Assembly (NCBI GenBank): GCA_964019415.1 | Contig: OZ025871.1 | Location: 3,049,629-3,113,628, forward strand | Origin: Ianthella basta | Taxonomy: Eukaryota > Porifera > Demospongiae > Verongiida > Ianthellidae | Direction: 5' to 3' | DNA length: 64,000 nt | Part shown: piece by piece, positions 51,601 through 64,000 of the stretch | Layout: each line of letters begins with the position of its first letter | Numbering within the stretch: the first letter of the stretch is position 1 | Program-made: the position numbers and the translations under genes | The notes under the pieces: model-generated | Seen by the model: only the letters and a program-made list of their open reading frames with translations | Told to the model about the DNA's origin: nothing | Database searches by the model: none

Positions 51601-54600
51601 TCGTAGAATTAGAGAGCTGAGTCAGTTCTGTCTTCCAGTTCTTGTCTGACTCTAATGATCTAATGAAAATTGCAAGAGATGTAAACAAATTAGCCATCTT
51701 ACAGCAAAAATTGGCCGCGAACACTCTGCATTGTTTACATAGGACACGTCTCACATGCGAATGGAAGGAAAATGGCATCCAGTGGGGTTTAATGAAGCAT
51801 CCTTTCCAAAGGCGAGCATAAGTATTCAAGGTTCTCTATTAGTTATATGCAGAATGGCAGACATGCATCTGTGAAAGTTTATATAGTACCCACCGTCACA
51901 GGTGCAACAAGGCAGAACGGGAAGCCATACAGCATGCAGATTAATGGTTATATGAATATTCAGCAACTTCAAAGCGGAGAATGTGCATATCACGAGCATG
52001 TGTACGTACATGACCAAAATTAAAATTGGACCAGCATAATTATGAACAAGCCATTCCATGTTTGTACATACATAAGGTGCTCCCTTGGCCTACATCCCTT
52101 ACAAATGCCTGCAAAATCCTATGCTTTCATTAGACATAACACGGTTACAATCGATTCATTCATCTTATGGAAAATTTATGTATAAATGTATATATATTAT
52201 ATTTACGAGCAAGCATGGCCTTTGGCTGCGCTTGCTCCGTGTCGTGTCGCCAAGTGGACAATGCACACCTAAACCATGTTAAAAGTATTGTGCGGTTATG
52301 TCTGTCCCTGCCAATAAGGCAGTGCCGAAGCCAAGCAAGCTTTCTGCGCAATAGCTTACTTTGCATTAGAGAGAAGGCTTTCAGCACCCCAAAACACTGA
52401 CAGCTAAAGTAGCTACCCAAATAGTGAAACAAAAATACCCACGAACGCACAGACTGGAAAGGAGTAAATACATTAAGGATATAATGTTATGCATGCATGT
52501 GACTAACCTGTCCTGTGTATGTTGACGTTGCTGAAATGTGCTGGAACAAGTTTGGAGTCCGCTCATATGCCTTCAGATCTAGTTTGTCAAACACATACTG
52601 TGGCACTAGCAAGTCAACTGGCCACCTTTGGGGGTCTGCTCGCAACATCTGCAGACAACTTTCTGCCACATCTTTGCGATAAAGCCAAGCACAAGCTCCA
52701 GTTAGCCATGTTTTACGAGCATCAGACACAAAAGATTTTCCCCTTACTACGTTGTAGAATGTGAGAAAACCCCAATCTGTGCGATTTTTCAATATGGCAG
52801 CAAATTCATGGGCTTTGTGTAGAGCATATTTAGCAGGTTTCACATCATCCTCCATGATAAGGTTGTAAGGGGTGTTGAAAGTAAGCATCTTTGTTAAGAG
52901 GCTTATGTAGTCCATTACTGAGAAATAGAAGAACACATTAAAAAGTATTATTATCTCGATTACTACAAAAGCCAGGTCTGATTGTTACATATTCACACAT
53001 ATACTACCTTTCAGCATAACATTATCATGCCAAAGTTGTATGTATCTAGCAGCTGTCTAACCTTGGGTCGATCATTGCACTTCTTTCTTGTGCAATTTGC
53101 ATAGTAAGAATGTGTATATTCATAGTTACATTGTATATATACTTGCAATAGTTCCTATTACACTGGGTATATGCGTACTTAATGTACCAGGAACATGCAT
53201 GCTGCAAATGATCATCATCACCCAAAGTTTGGACTATATACAGCATAGTGGCATCTGGCTGCATGTAACAGCATAGTGGCTTCTGGCTGTATGTAACAGC
53301 ATAGTGGCATCTGGCTGCATGTAACAGGTCAAAATCTGCAAGATGTATAGTACAGCATTCCATGCAAACTTTGGATCAATTGCACACTGTAAAAGTGGTG
53401 GTCGTTCTAAGCCACCAGTGGTGGTTTCCTAGGGACAAATGGTGCTAAAATGGTGGTTTGAAACAATTTGTACTAAAGGACACAATGTAACAGGAACCAA
53501 GTACAGATTTGTACAAGTTGTACAAGGACAGCTGCAACTGTCCCATAGCTGTATAGAAAAGCTAGCAGCTGTTATATAAATAAGATTTCTGATCAACCTG
53601 TTATAGCAAATGGTGATGAAATTATAACATTATATACTAAGCCTGTTGCAGTAAATAGTGCCGCACTAGCCTCGGTAATTACAACCTAGGTTATATTCCA
53701 TTGCCATCCATCGAGTTGCACATAGTTAATTATAGCACCAACGATATCAGCTGTAAAACATACAATCTTCTTTAGTAGTTGTCCAAACTTTGTTCACTTG
53801 CATGCAGCAGTTGCTGCTTGTACAAAATACAGCAACAAACAAGTGCATGCAAACTGTACACTGGTGTACAACAAACATGCACAGCTGCAAATGACCCAAA
53901 GCCTTTTGACAGCTAGCTGCTAACTATGTACAATCCCAACATGTTATTGTATATGGCCACATTGTTGTATGTCATCTCACCTTACATATCAGCTCTCTAG
54001 CTAGCCAGCATGCAGTGAAAGGCCTGAGCTCCATCAGCAAATATATACCTATCCAGTGTTTGTTCATGAACAGAACCTGCCACGCTACACTAGTATCTTA
54101 AGTGAGAGGCACAACGTGCAAAGTCTTCTTTATTCCCCACACCATGCATCTTTACACGGCCACTATATTCATTGCAATATAATTTTATATCAACATTAGT
54201 ATTGATACTATCAATATTATCAATGTATTATGCAGCATTGTAGGAGATATACCCACGAACCCAATAGGTGCCGCATGAGGCCTGAAAGAGCCACTCGCTA
54301 GACACAGGTATAAGCACATGGAAAATGCACAGTGATATATTTGTGATAGTATAAGTTGGTTATAGCGCAAGCCTTAACTCTCTCATCACCTTATAGTCCC
54401 CCTTCCAGCCCCTATTTCTCTGCAATCATAATTATTGCATAATTGTGGAAACTGGGTCTGGTCAGACTTGACAGATTCTTGGGTTGTCATGTACCTCTTT
54501 TGCCTCACTGCTCTTTATGGACACACTCTGGCACACCGTGCACCCTGTATCTGGCATACACGCACAGATCCCCCAAACAGGTGTAAACACTTCTTTCCAA

Positions 54601-55764
54601 AGAGCAGTCACTGTATGTTCCCTTTTCCAACATCAAAGAAATTCTAACAACACAACAACTACCATTAATTTCTACAATCTATACACAGTTGGTCTGGCAT
54701 GCACACAAAACTATTTAAACTTTGAAATGTTGTGTACACAAATAATGTATCAGATTCCCAATAGACTTCTAAAACAAAGGTGGGAATATGTCTGTGGGAT
54801 GGCCCAGGCCAGGGGTGGGAGTGGTCACTTTCTGGTTCACTCTCCCCCACCCCTTGCATGGGCACATCATTGGTGCAAATCCCCACACCAACAGTTGGGG
54901 AACACCAACCCAAGGGTTATAGTATAGCAGCTGAAAGATTCTACAGGCCTAACCAAGCCCCACCTCTGGGGCTTCAGCTCACAGGACATTCCCCACCCTA
55001 TGACCTGGGGTGCCCAGAAATGGGGGGGGGGGGAGGGGGGAACAGGTGCATATGACCTAAACATATAATACAGAGTAAAGCATTAATTCGACACAACTTG
55101 TCCAGCTATATAGACTGCATGACATACAATGCTTGTCCACCTCCAAGCATGCTGCCTCGTGTAGCCTACTAATAACCTCACCGTGTGTTGTTCGCCACAC
55201 AGTTCGCTCCATGGAGTCGCCGCGAGTGTCGTTGATGTTCTCCTCCATCGCCTCCGGATGCGGCTTCTCTTCTACAATGGTGACGACGTCCTTTAGCCGC
55301 CGTAGGTATTCCAGCAGCTCCTCGTCTTGAGAGACCGAGTAGGCGACATGCACGATAATGACAAAGTCCTCAGTCACGCGCGGCTCGCTCAGAAGGTGCT
55401 CCAGAAGGTAGTAGATAGTCGGTCGTTCCCTCTTAGCCACCAAGATGCCGACTGCCATGCCAACGTTATTCCTATTGCTGGCGGCGTTTGCGTTCAACAA
55501 CGTTAACTGCTCCGCTGTCAATACAAGACGATTCTTGCCCTTATTAAGGAAGGGAGTGCCATACGAGTCTTCCCTTTCCACTTGTTCGTGGATAACTGAT
55601 CTCTGCTCTCCGTGTGTGTTGGGTTGTAAAGATTGGTTCACTGACCATCCCCTGAGCTTTTCTTTACTTGGCGAAATGATCTCTTTCTTCCTCGTCAGAA
55701 TGAAAATGGCTGTGAGAAAGAACAGGCTACCGACAAGGAAGATGTGCTTTGGACGGGCTCCCAT
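48644..55764 (-). CDS. GT54 (MGAT4-like) glycosyltransferase with two WSC domains, copy 2
   Basis: Three exons on minus: 55764-55182, 52917-52508, 49300-48644; 549 residues; splice positions and phases are the same as in copy 1. Membrane anchor at about 7-22 (HIFLVGSLFFLTAIFIL), a variable stem to about residue 103, then VGILVAKRER to WRTTH, LIMEDDV (E217-D219), and the two WSC domains (YMGCFVD, FCGNE; FVGCFES, ICGG). The stem shares little with copy 1, while the catalytic start and the second WSC are almost the same. The middle of exon 2 differs more (copy 2 KNRTDWGFLTFYNVVRG). No stop or frame break, so both copies appear functional. Intron 2 is 3.2 kb here because of inserted repeats, against 142 bp in copy 1. 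Confidence 0.85.
49503..49682. repeat. 180-bp foldback repeat, copy 4
   Basis: Same orientation as copy 1, in intron 2 of the second glycosyltransferase gene; inner GAGGTGGCTGCCTAACA conserved. Confidence 0.75.
50415..50766. mobile_element. Poly-C/poly-G ended inverted-repeat element
   Basis: Left end AATTGTTGTC followed by about 22 C; right end about 18 G then GGACAACAATT. Inside, CCTCAGGCCGTCCC and GACCTGGGGCGTCCC continue the pairing. The outer TIR bases are AATTGTTGTCC. A related piece lies at 54780-55050 (GACCTGGGGTGCCC and a G run). Confidence 0.6.
50770..52480. other. Intron 2 of copy 2, no gene
   Basis: A short open frame at 51437-51649 has no recognisable domain. CAATTG-rich short motifs such as TCATTGAACAAA repeat at 50815-50910. 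I see nothing else. Confidence 0.4.
53241..53325 (+). repeat. 28-bp tandem repeat, three copies
   Basis: Units of CAGCATAGTGGCATCTGGC type starting at 53241, 53269 and 53297; intron 1 of the second glycosyltransferase gene. Confidence 0.9.
54780..55050. repeat. Relative of the poly-G ended element
   Basis: Shares GACCTGGGGYGYCC plus a G run with the right end of 50415-50766; the left end is not clear. Confidence 0.5.
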
Positions 55765-55799
55765 CTTAGGGAAAGTTGGTTAGACCACTCTCGAGCTAG

Positions 55800-56290
55800 T
55801 ATGTTCCGTTTCGTTGTCCAGTCACCGAGTGGCTATAGTTATAATCCACAGTCCACTTACTTACCAGATGGGTTGTGATGTCACCCGCGCCGTGACACCT
55901 AACTTCCGTTAGCTTTTATCAGATGTGAAAGTTGCTTATTATGTGAGAGCACTGAAGCGAGAACGACACTGTTATGCATGTGTGGTTATGAATCTAATTA
56001 ATTTAAGATAAATATTATTGCAATGAATTTCATCAAACATGGCTGGCAACCGGCATTGCAGCAAGTTGTCTAAAGAACACCAGTCACTTGAGTAGCTAGC
56101 ACAATTTTAGTCTTCTAACACTCACAGGAGTGCATTCGAACATATATATCAATCAATCAATTATTCATTAATTATTAGAGTGCATCGAACCAGAAGGTGC
56201 TAGGACACAGATAGGTCCAACGTAGCACTATCACAAAGGTACATAGGCTAAACATGGACATGTGAAGGAGGTTGCTACATGAATAATAGA
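55800..56290. other. Intergenic
   Basis: Upstream of glycosyltransferase copy 2. AT-rich; contains TCAATCAATCAATTATTCATT-like runs. No feature supported. Confidence 0.4.
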
Positions 56291-56297
56291 TATATAA

Positions 56298-56480
56298 TTA
56301 TTGTCGCAATATTCGGGCATCTCTGCGACGGCTCTGCGCCGAAAGCCAGTAGCTAAGACTTCGAATCATCGGTCCCGAGCACGTAACACGGGTTATGCCT
56401 GTCTTCTTCATTGTCGCGTTCTTGGTAGCAGAGGTGAACACGATTTGTCCGTGTTCAGTCCTCGATCGCGACACGGCCAT
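56298..56480 (-). CDS. Possible small protein divergent from the AKR gene
   Basis: 60 residues from an AAAATGGCC start to a stop TAA; basic (MAVSRSRTEHGQIVFTSATK...), no recognised domain. It lies head to head with the aldo-keto reductase, 167 bp between the ATGs, in a CpG-richer segment. The start context matches those of uS7m and EB1. It may be a first coding exon or a small mitochondrial-type protein; unverified. Confidence 0.35.
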   Translation of the reverse strand: MAVSRSRTEHGQIVFTSATKNATMKKTGITRVTCSGPMIRSLSYWLSAQSRRRDARILRQ

Positions 56481-56647
56481 TTTAATCAAACTTGCAGCTT
56501 GCCTGCCCGAATCACGTGATATCAAACTAGCCGATAGACCACGTGACCAAAGTGCGCGTGGTGACCTCTGCGCTGGATGTACATCAGCTGGCCATAAACC
56601 TGTCAACCTGTTGCTGAACGATTGAGACTACCCATTAAGCAGCTACA

Positions 56648-59600
56648 ATGAGCGCCAAACAAGATGAGCAACCGTGGAAAGTGACCTTGAACACAGGAGC
56701 AGCGATGCCAGCCTTCGGGCTAGGGTGAGCGCTGTCACACAGATGTGTGGTATGGTTGGTGTGGCATGATTGTTGCAGTATCTTCAGTCAATTCTGTCGG
56801 CTGGCGCAGGCCCTTCATCGTATGCGCGAAGACGGAAGCTCTTGCTTCTTGTTGTGGCCCTATTTGTGTAGAGCAGATGGTGTATCTCAACATTTGCAAT
56901 GCAAACAGCTATAGATATGGGAGATTTCAGAATGGTTCCCTTCATGGTATCCCTCATACCAGGCAGTGTGCATGTGCGCCTTTATGTTCATTTCAGAATG
57001 GTTCGCCTAATGGTGAAGGGCAAATGGCAGAACATCAATGTGCAACGTCATATAGTGTGATGTCTACCGCGCCATTTTGGTCACATGCACCACTCAGGGA
57101 CGATCGCATTATGACATCACTCCATTTGCTGTGTCCATTTGCAATTTACCATTTGGCCAACCCCTTTGAAGTCAGCTGTACATCACATATCATGCTTGCA
57201 TGGTTTCACCACAGCTGAAAACACTGTGGTGTGTAAACTGACGATGATAACACCACATTACCACTGCAGGTCCCATTATGGTTGATAGGGGCTAGCAGAC
57301 TCAGACTAATGGTTACCTTGCTCCCCCTTTCCTTTGCCCGTGCAGTGTCTGTTTTTGTTCTTATGATCGCTCCATCCAACCACCACTTTCCTATGTAACT
57401 CCCTTTTTATATGTCCCTACCTATGTTGTCTCTCCTTCCATCTTGTCGCCATACAACACTCCTCTCTGTTTTCTATTTTCCACTCCTTCCCTTCACCCCT
57501 CGCTTCATCGTCTGCATCCCCTACCCGTTCTTTCATCCCTCTTCCTCTTCCCCTACCCCTCCCTTCATCTTCCTCTTCCCCTACCCCTCCCTTCATCTTC
57601 CTCTTCCCCTACCTCTCCCTTCATCTTCCTCCTCCATACCCTTCCCTTTGTTCCTTTCCCCCTTCGCCTTCCCATTCATCCCTCTTCCTCTTTCCCACCA
57701 TTCATCTTCCTCTTCCCTACCCTTCACCTTGTTCCTTTTCCCTTCCCTTTCCCATTCATCCCCCTTCCCCTACCCCTCCCTTCATCTTCCTCTTCCCTAC
57801 CCTTACCTTCGTTCCTTTCCCCTTCCCCTTCCCATTCATCCCTCTTCTCCTTCCACTACCCCTCCCTTCATCTTCCTCTTCCCTACCCTTACCTTCGTTC
57901 CTTTCCCCTTCCCCTTCCCATTCATCCCTCTTCTCCTTCCTCTACCCCTCCCTTCATCTTTCTGTCACTTGTCTGCCCCCCCCCCCCCCACACACACACT
58001 TACACCTCTGTCTTCCTCTTATCCTTTAAACTTCACTCCCTCTTGCTTGTTATCCACTTCCCTCCCTCCTCTGTTGTTTGACTCAGCACCTGGCTTTCTC
58101 CCAAAGGAGCTGTTGGAGCTGCAGTTGACGAGGCAGTCAGAGCTGGCTACCGACACATTGACTGTGCCCACATCTATGGCAATGAGGCTGAGATTGGAGA
58201 GGCTCTACAGAAGCTGTTCCAAGAAGGAGTTGTCAAGAGAGAAGAACTATTTATTACGTCTAAGTTGTGGTAAGTGGGAAGCAAGTACTGTAGGTAAACC
58301 CTGAAGTTACATATGTACGTAATATCTGAAATGTGGGCTAAACTTTGAATTTTGCACTTTAGAACTTTTAAATCCCTTATTTTGACCATGAAGTTAAACA
58401 CATGGTAATGGCATAGCATTGAAATATCAATCCTTCTTGAATTCACAACTAGTGATGGACTTTAGTGTGATCTTGTGGCACCTGTATCACCCTATGCCTG
58501 TAATGGGTTAGTAAAAGGCCACACAGTGTACTACATAATGGGTTAATGAAAGGCCACCTCTACATAATGGGTTAATGAAAGGCCACCTCTACATAATGGG
58601 TTAATGAGTGGCCTCCTCACAGCGTACTACTTGAAGATGTTCACATGAACTGGCACTCAAGTGTAATTTCAAGAGCAAGCTTCCTACTTAATGGTTCCGT
58701 GCAAGAGACCCCTGTACCTGAAATTGTGTTAGATCATTCATTAGTGCCCTTTTGTGGTTTCCTGACTCCACTAGAGTCCCTTTGCATGTGCAGTGCATTT
58801 GTAGTTTCTCACCTACATATGAGGCTTCTGTGTGTAAATGTATTTTTGGTGCAGACAGTGCTAAGGTACTACTATTATAGATGGCGATAGGGGAAGCCTT
58901 ATTTGGCTTACGTAAGACGGGTATTCTTCCCTTCTGATTCTGATAATTTAATCCGTTTTTGTGGGAATCACTGATTGGAGAAGGGCAACATTGCCTTAGT
59001 GTCTCTTTGTGACTGTGTGCATGTGATTGTGTGTAGACTTACACTATGCACAATAGGTCACGAACATACTCTGCAGCGGCTGGTGATCCTGTCTTCCGTT
59101 GTGTCTGTCGGCAATCATGACTGGTGTTACTGTGACAGTGACAGTGAGGAAACTATGTATTCATTCAGTGAAAAAGTGTGACTATGGCATTTTGAGAGAG
59201 CATACATAGGATAGTTGGACCATGCAACCACTCTGTTATATCGAAATACAGTGGAACCTGTCTTTAAGACAGCCACCTGTGGGCCAGTTATAACGGACTT
59301 TTATGGAGAGGTGGCTGCTCTACAGAGGTGATTGTAATGTTTTAGTGCTATTTGGGGCCAGGGAGGCTGGCTGCTTTAGAGAGGTGGCTGCCTCGCACAG
59401 TACCCATTTTAGACAGGTTCCACTGCAAATTACTGTTGCTTGAATCATAATATTCCATGCGCATACATGCACTAATGCCAGCGTATTTGATCTGCCACTG
59501 GCAGTGAACACCTCAGTTGATTGCCGATGGTAAGATCTATTCATGACAGTTTTAGCTGCAGCTCTAAGTGCGAGCAGTAGAACCTGCAATGATGAGCCGT

Positions 59601-60405
59601 AACGCTTGTCTATGCTTAGTAATGATCACATAGGGATACTATGTGTAGTGTATGTAGGCAGCGGGAAGCTCTTATGACAGCTGTACTTGTGCCATGTATG
59701 ACAATGGTGGGATACCATGTGTAGTGTATGTAGGCAGCGGGAAGCTCTTATGACAGCTGTACTTGTGCCACGTATAACAATGGTGGGAAACTATGTGTAA
59801 TGTATGTAGGCAGCGGGAAGCTCTTATGGCAGCTGTACTTGTGTCACTGATAACAATGGCGACACAGCTGTTGAAGCATTTGGTATTCTTTCTTGTTTAA
59901 TTTGTGTACGTTGACACAGGTGTGTGTGTGTGGGGGGGGGGGGGGGGAGAGTAGGAATAGGCATGTGAGACATCTGTACGTACATGAAATGTAGGAAGCT
60001 TCCTGTGTAAGAAGGTGATACATGTGAGTATGAAGAATTTGTTAGGCAATCTAGCAGCATGATTACGCAATGCTAATATGCTTCTGCATGTGGTGCAAGG
60101 GTGGCAGAACAGGGCTAGGGAGCTGTAGCTAGGCTGTACCCCCCTCCCCTCCCCCCCAATAATTCTTGATCTCAGAACAGTGGTTATAAGCTGACTGTTG
60201 TTGCTGTCATGCAGCCCCCTGAAACCATGTCATGTTCCACTGCCACTGGCATGGTGCATGGCTGCACTTGCACTGGTGTCTGTTACTTGTGTGCAGGAAC
60301 ACTGAGCATGACACAGAAGATGCTGTTCCTGCGTGTGAGCTGACTCTTAAGAACCTCCAGTTGGACTACTTGGACCTGTATCTGGTAAGGTATTCTGTGC
60401 AAGGA

Positions 60406-60471
<66 letters not shown>

Positions 60472-63400
60472 AGGGAGCAGGAGAGGGGGCAAGAGAGTAG
60501 ATGTGTGTGTACAGTATATGTGTGTATGCACACCTGTAACTTACATTAGTTGTGTTGACACGGATGAATGTGCATTTATGTGGGCTGAATACACATTGAT
60601 GCATTTGCACTGAATGCACTTTGAAATTGATGCACATGAATGGTCTATACAGCCAATTCAGCTCTCAGGCTGTTTTCAATCCAGATCTGTCCCCTCAGTG
60701 AAGCTGCATGAATTCAGTATCAGATATTATGCATGCACCTGATTCACCACTGGATGGTGAAGGAAAGCCAGATTGTGGATAACAGTGACTGAAGGAAACA
60801 GCAACTACGTATACAAGGATGAATAGCAGCAGTTGGGTGCTGTAATTTGCTTGAAGAAATTTAGAAAATGTCTCTTCCTTCCCTTAGTTGCAAGGTGGAT
60901 GATTGGTTGGAGACACAGAGTGTGGAACATATCTATAGCTTTGATCATTTGTGGGAACAGACTGTCCATGGCCCCGAGATATCCCTAAGGGTGAATGTTG
61001 TAACAACTGGGGATTAGGGCGATTGCTCAGTCACTTTGTGAACACAACGCGTGCTTCATTCAGCCATAGTCAGAACCACACAACATGACATAGATAATCT
61101 CATGCATGTGCAAAGATCTAGAGTTACATCACAAGTTCCTATACAGCAGCATCATGTGCCATGTTATACAAGCTTAACACTGCATCTCCCCTTCTAAGTT
61201 CTCAGGGGACGTTAGCTAAGTGTGTCCGTCACAAAGTTGGCATGTATCGATCAGGCATCACCGATGTGCATCCACTGTGAGTAGTGTACGCTCTGGGTGA
61301 ACCTTTCCCCATTGCAGATTGTTGAGATGCTGTAGTAATAGGTTCAGAGGTTGCTACTGAAGTGGATTCAGTAGAAGGCAGGCATGTCTGGGTAGAGTCC
61401 TGTATTGGGATGTCTCCTGTGTGGACCATCCAAGTTGTCTCGTTGGAGGAAGTGTATGAACTGAGGATAGGCCGTAGATGTTGATGTCTCCTACACAAGA
61501 TCCCCTAGGCGTAGTAGACACTTGATAGGATCTTGGAGCTACCCCTTTCTCTACTGTACCTTCAACTTGCATTCCTGGGATCCAAACACTATCACCAGGA
61601 GCCAGAGGTTTCAGTTCCTGTGTCTTATGCCATTTGTTGAAGTTTCTCTTCTGCTTCTTTCTCATGGCCTTCTCCTTGGAGGCAAGAGAGGAATAATCAG
61701 GCACTTTGGGCTGTAGTAAATCAGGGGACACTGGTCCAGTGGTATGAGGAAGGGATCTTCCTCTTTCTTCAGGCGACTCTTGATGGTCCTTACAGCTCGT
61801 TCTGCTTTGCCATTCCCTTGTGAGTACCGAGGACTGCTGGTCTTGTGGGAGAATCTGAACAACTGTGCAAACTTGCCAAACTCTCTGGAAGCAAACTGTG
61901 GACCATTGTCTGAGACTATCTTACAGGGAATCCCATGGCGGGCAAAGAGGATCTTCAGCTGTCTGGTAACTTTGCTGGAATTCTCTGTATTGAGATGTGC
62001 AGTCTCAATGAATGTGGAGAGATAGTCCACCACCAGAAGGTACGTATGTGGATTCTTTCCAGTTGAAAAGGTCCATTGCAACTGTCTCCCATGGTAGACT
62101 GGGAAACTCACTGGAGATGAGTGGCTCAGCTGGCAGTAATCTCTCCTGACAGCACACCGCATAACATTGGATGAGGTCCTCAAGTTGTTTGCTAGTACTG
62201 GGCCACCAAACTGATTGTTTGCTCTGTCATGGTGACCAGTATGGAGTTGGGCCAAAATCTCTTACCTCAACTGGGTTGTGATCATGATACGGCAGTCTTT
62301 CATCAAAAGACCATCCTGGAGTGTCGACTCTGCTGACTCAGGTTGACACAACTTGGCTTGGCCATGAAGTCTTGCTAGCCACCCATTCAAGCTATACTGC
62401 TTAATTTGCTTGCAGACTTCGTCCTGGAATTTTGCTATCTGGCTTAGGTGTGACTCGGCAATTGGGAAGTGCTCCATGCCCAGATGGACGTACAAGTCCA
62501 TTTCTCCTGCTGAAACTGGTTGTCTGAGTGGCTACTTGTGGAAGTAGGGGCGTGAGAGAGGGCATCAGCTGTGGCGAGGTCTTTCCCAGGGATGTGGGAA
62601 ATACTGAACTGGAATCTCATCAGGCGCATGAGGAAACGCTGAGCCCGTACTGGGAGGGTGTCCAGACTCTTGGATCCCAATATTGGGACCAGTGGTTTGT
62701 GATCCGTGTGTAATCCCCAGCATGTATTCTTCAAACCTTTCACATGTCCGGGTGAGGGTGAGGGCCTCCTTCTTACCTGCTTGGTGAGGACTGTCAGCTG
62801 CTATTGCAGGGCTTCCATTACTGGGGTCTTGTTGGTGCCTCCCACTGTTGCTACCTTCTCCTCTTGATCTAACATGAGTAGCAGCAGCTTTGCTTGCTCC
62901 ACCATCTTGTCTAGGTCGTCAACTTCTCCAGCTGTTCTGAGCTGTTTTCTCATTTGTGCCAGTAGGCCCATGAGGAATTGGTGACTCAGCAGCTGATTGC
63001 GCATTGCAGGCGATACCTCTGGCATCGCCTGTTCTAGCAACTGTTTCAGGTCACCAACAAACACCGACAGTGACTCACCTGGTCACAGGCGTTGCCCATG
63101 AAAGTCATCCAACGACATGAAGTACATGGGTCCCACCTCCTTGGCCTAATAGTCTTTCTGCTTGGTCGCCGTCTACTCCAGCCATACAGCCAGTGCTTCT
63201 CATTTGAGTACTGTAGTGTGGACAGCTTCTTGGCCTTCGTCTCGTCCTCCCAATCATTGGCCATGCAGCAGATGATGAACCGGCAGAACCACTCAGTGGG
63301 GTCTCCTTCCGCAAACACCGGGGGTAAGCTGACGTGTCAGGCAACCATTCTGCCAACCACCCTCTGCTACCAGTTCATTGGTCACGGAAACTGCTTGTCA

Positions 63401-63961
63401 AGTACAACAATATTGATCCAGTCGCTCAGCAGCTCACGTATAATACAACAACGCAACCTAACCGATCAGCATCGTACTTCCTATTATATATATGCACACA
63501 TACAATTGTCTACAGAAAGTTCTAGATCAAGATAAGTCAGAGCCTAAAAGTCACAGCGAATGCATGTGCGTACGTGTGTGTGTATGAGTGTTTGTGTTTG
63601 TGTGTGTCTGTGTGTCTGTGTGTGTGTGTAGTATGCGAGTATGTGTGTTTATGTTTCTGTGTGTCTGTGTTACTTCTAAACTGTAAGGGTAAATGGCTAT
63701 CTTAGCAGCAGCCTAATGAATGCCACTTTCTCATTCATTAGGTTCACTGGCCAAGGGGGCTAAAGAAGGGCACGCAACTTAGTGCCATCAAAGATGAAGA
63801 CATTATTGATCCTACAGAGGAGAACCTTCGGGCCATATGGTGCGGGATGGAGAAAGTAGCAGAAAAAGGACTAGCCAAAGCCATTGGCATCTCTAACTAC
63901 ACCATCACCCAGACAGAACTCGTCTTGAAGAATGCAAAAATTGTTCCTGCTGTAAATCAAG
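56648..63961 (+). CDS. Aldo-keto reductase (AKR1-like), 5' four exons
   Basis: Exons 56648-56724, 58087-58269, 60297-60384, 63742-63961; 189 residues plus one base of the next codon; the gene continues past the right edge (family length about 320). The protein is an (alpha/beta)8 barrel NADPH reductase of aldehydes and ketones, cytosolic. The N-terminal strand [15 protein letters not shown], then [41 protein letters not shown] and [11 protein letters not shown] are all family signatures. The catalytic tetrad is complete: D51, Y56, K85, H118. It resembles AKR1A (NADP-dependent alcohol dehydrogenase) type most. Introns 1-3 are filled with minisatellites, a foldback element and a Gypsy relic. 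Confidence 0.93.
57411..58012 (+). repeat. C/T minisatellite in AKR intron 1
   Basis: Roughly 60-75-bp units of the kind CCCTTCATCTTCCTCTTCCC... with CTTCGTTCC variants, pyrimidine in sense, ending about 75 nt before the exon 2 acceptor. Long open frames through it are artefacts of composition. Confidence 0.92.
58500..58612 (+). repeat. 29-bp tandem repeat
   Basis: Four units of ATGGGTTAATGAAAGGCCAC type; AKR intron 2. Confidence 0.85.
59248..59425. repeat. 180-bp foldback repeat, copy 5
   Basis: Same orientation as copies 1 and 4; ACAGTGGAACCTGTCT to AGACAGGTTCCACTG; AKR intron 2. Confidence 0.75.
59633..59860 (+). repeat. 76-bp tandem repeat, three copies
   Basis: Units begin at 59633, 59709 and 59785 and contain GTAGGCAGCGGGAAGCTCTT; AKR intron 2. 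Confidence 0.92.
60408..60470 (+). repeat. (GT)n microsatellite
   Basis: GT in sense, about 24 nt after the AKR exon 3 donor (60385). Confidence 0.93.
61200..63360 (-). pseudogene. Decayed Ty3/Gypsy element
   Basis: Minus-strand fragments of Gag (63356-62801: [35 protein letters not shown]), then RNase H (62743-62550: [29 protein letters not shown]), then integrase (62300-61660: [39 protein letters not shown]). Frames break several times, and protease and RT are missing between Gag and RNase H, so it is dead. I found no clear LTRs. It differs from the 2578-11608 element in sequence and lies antisense in AKR intron 3. Confidence 0.85.
63570..63670 (+). repeat. Imperfect GT-rich tract
   Basis: GTGTGTCTGTGTGT-type sequence in AKR intron 3, GT in sense, about 70-170 nt before the exon 4 acceptor. 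Confidence 0.85.
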
Positions 63962-64000
63962 GTGTGAGCCATTGATTGATAGCAAATGTTGTTGGAGCAA

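Overview
The window is metazoan nuclear DNA, most probably from a sponge or another early-branching animal (an inference from content, not a database match). Genes are split by GT-AG introns full of microsatellites and transposon relics; there are no operons or bacterial ribosome sites. Long GT/CA tracts, minisatellites, LTR and non-LTR retrotransposons, small inverted-repeat elements and reverse-transcriptase relics of a type common in sponge and coral genomes make up most of the sequence.

Layout. 1-1464: the last two exons of a supervillin-like actin-binding protein (+). About 2290-2577: a frameshifted relic of an adhesion-GPCR membrane region, cut by a Ty3/Gypsy element (2578-11608). The element has identical LTRs and intact gag and pol; a LINE (2736-7155, minus) lies inside its 5' LTR. 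11.6-18.4 kb: a T-box-like site cluster, then two adjacent inverted-repeat elements (13437-15999 and 16019-18421) with 5-bp target duplications. 18666-23356 (+) and 48644-55764 (-): two complete three-exon paralogues facing each other, each predicting a type II membrane protein with a GT54/MGAT4-like catalytic region followed by two WSC domains. Between them lies a housekeeping cluster: an EB1 family microtubule plus-end protein (24988-34376, -, seven exons), mitochondrial ribosomal protein uS7m (34737-35492, -, one exon) and eIF3 subunit H (35531-47288, +, seven exons). uS7m and eIF3h are head to head with 38 bp between their ATGs. From 56648 (+) an aldo-keto reductase begins and runs off the right edge; its third intron holds a decayed second Gypsy copy.

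How parts relate. uS7m and eIF3h (mitochondrial and cytosolic translation) share one compact promoter. The GT54-WSC pair would act in the Golgi on glycoproteins. The catalytic start and the second WSC domain of the two paralogues are nearly identical in DNA while the stem is strongly diverged, which suggests gene conversion. Long GT tracts inside introns always read GT on the transcribed gene's sense strand, and long C/T minisatellites likewise read C/T in sense, several sitting just downstream of 5' splice sites or just upstream of 3' splice sites.

All exon joins come from reading splice sites and comparing with remembered protein families; no search or RNA evidence was available.
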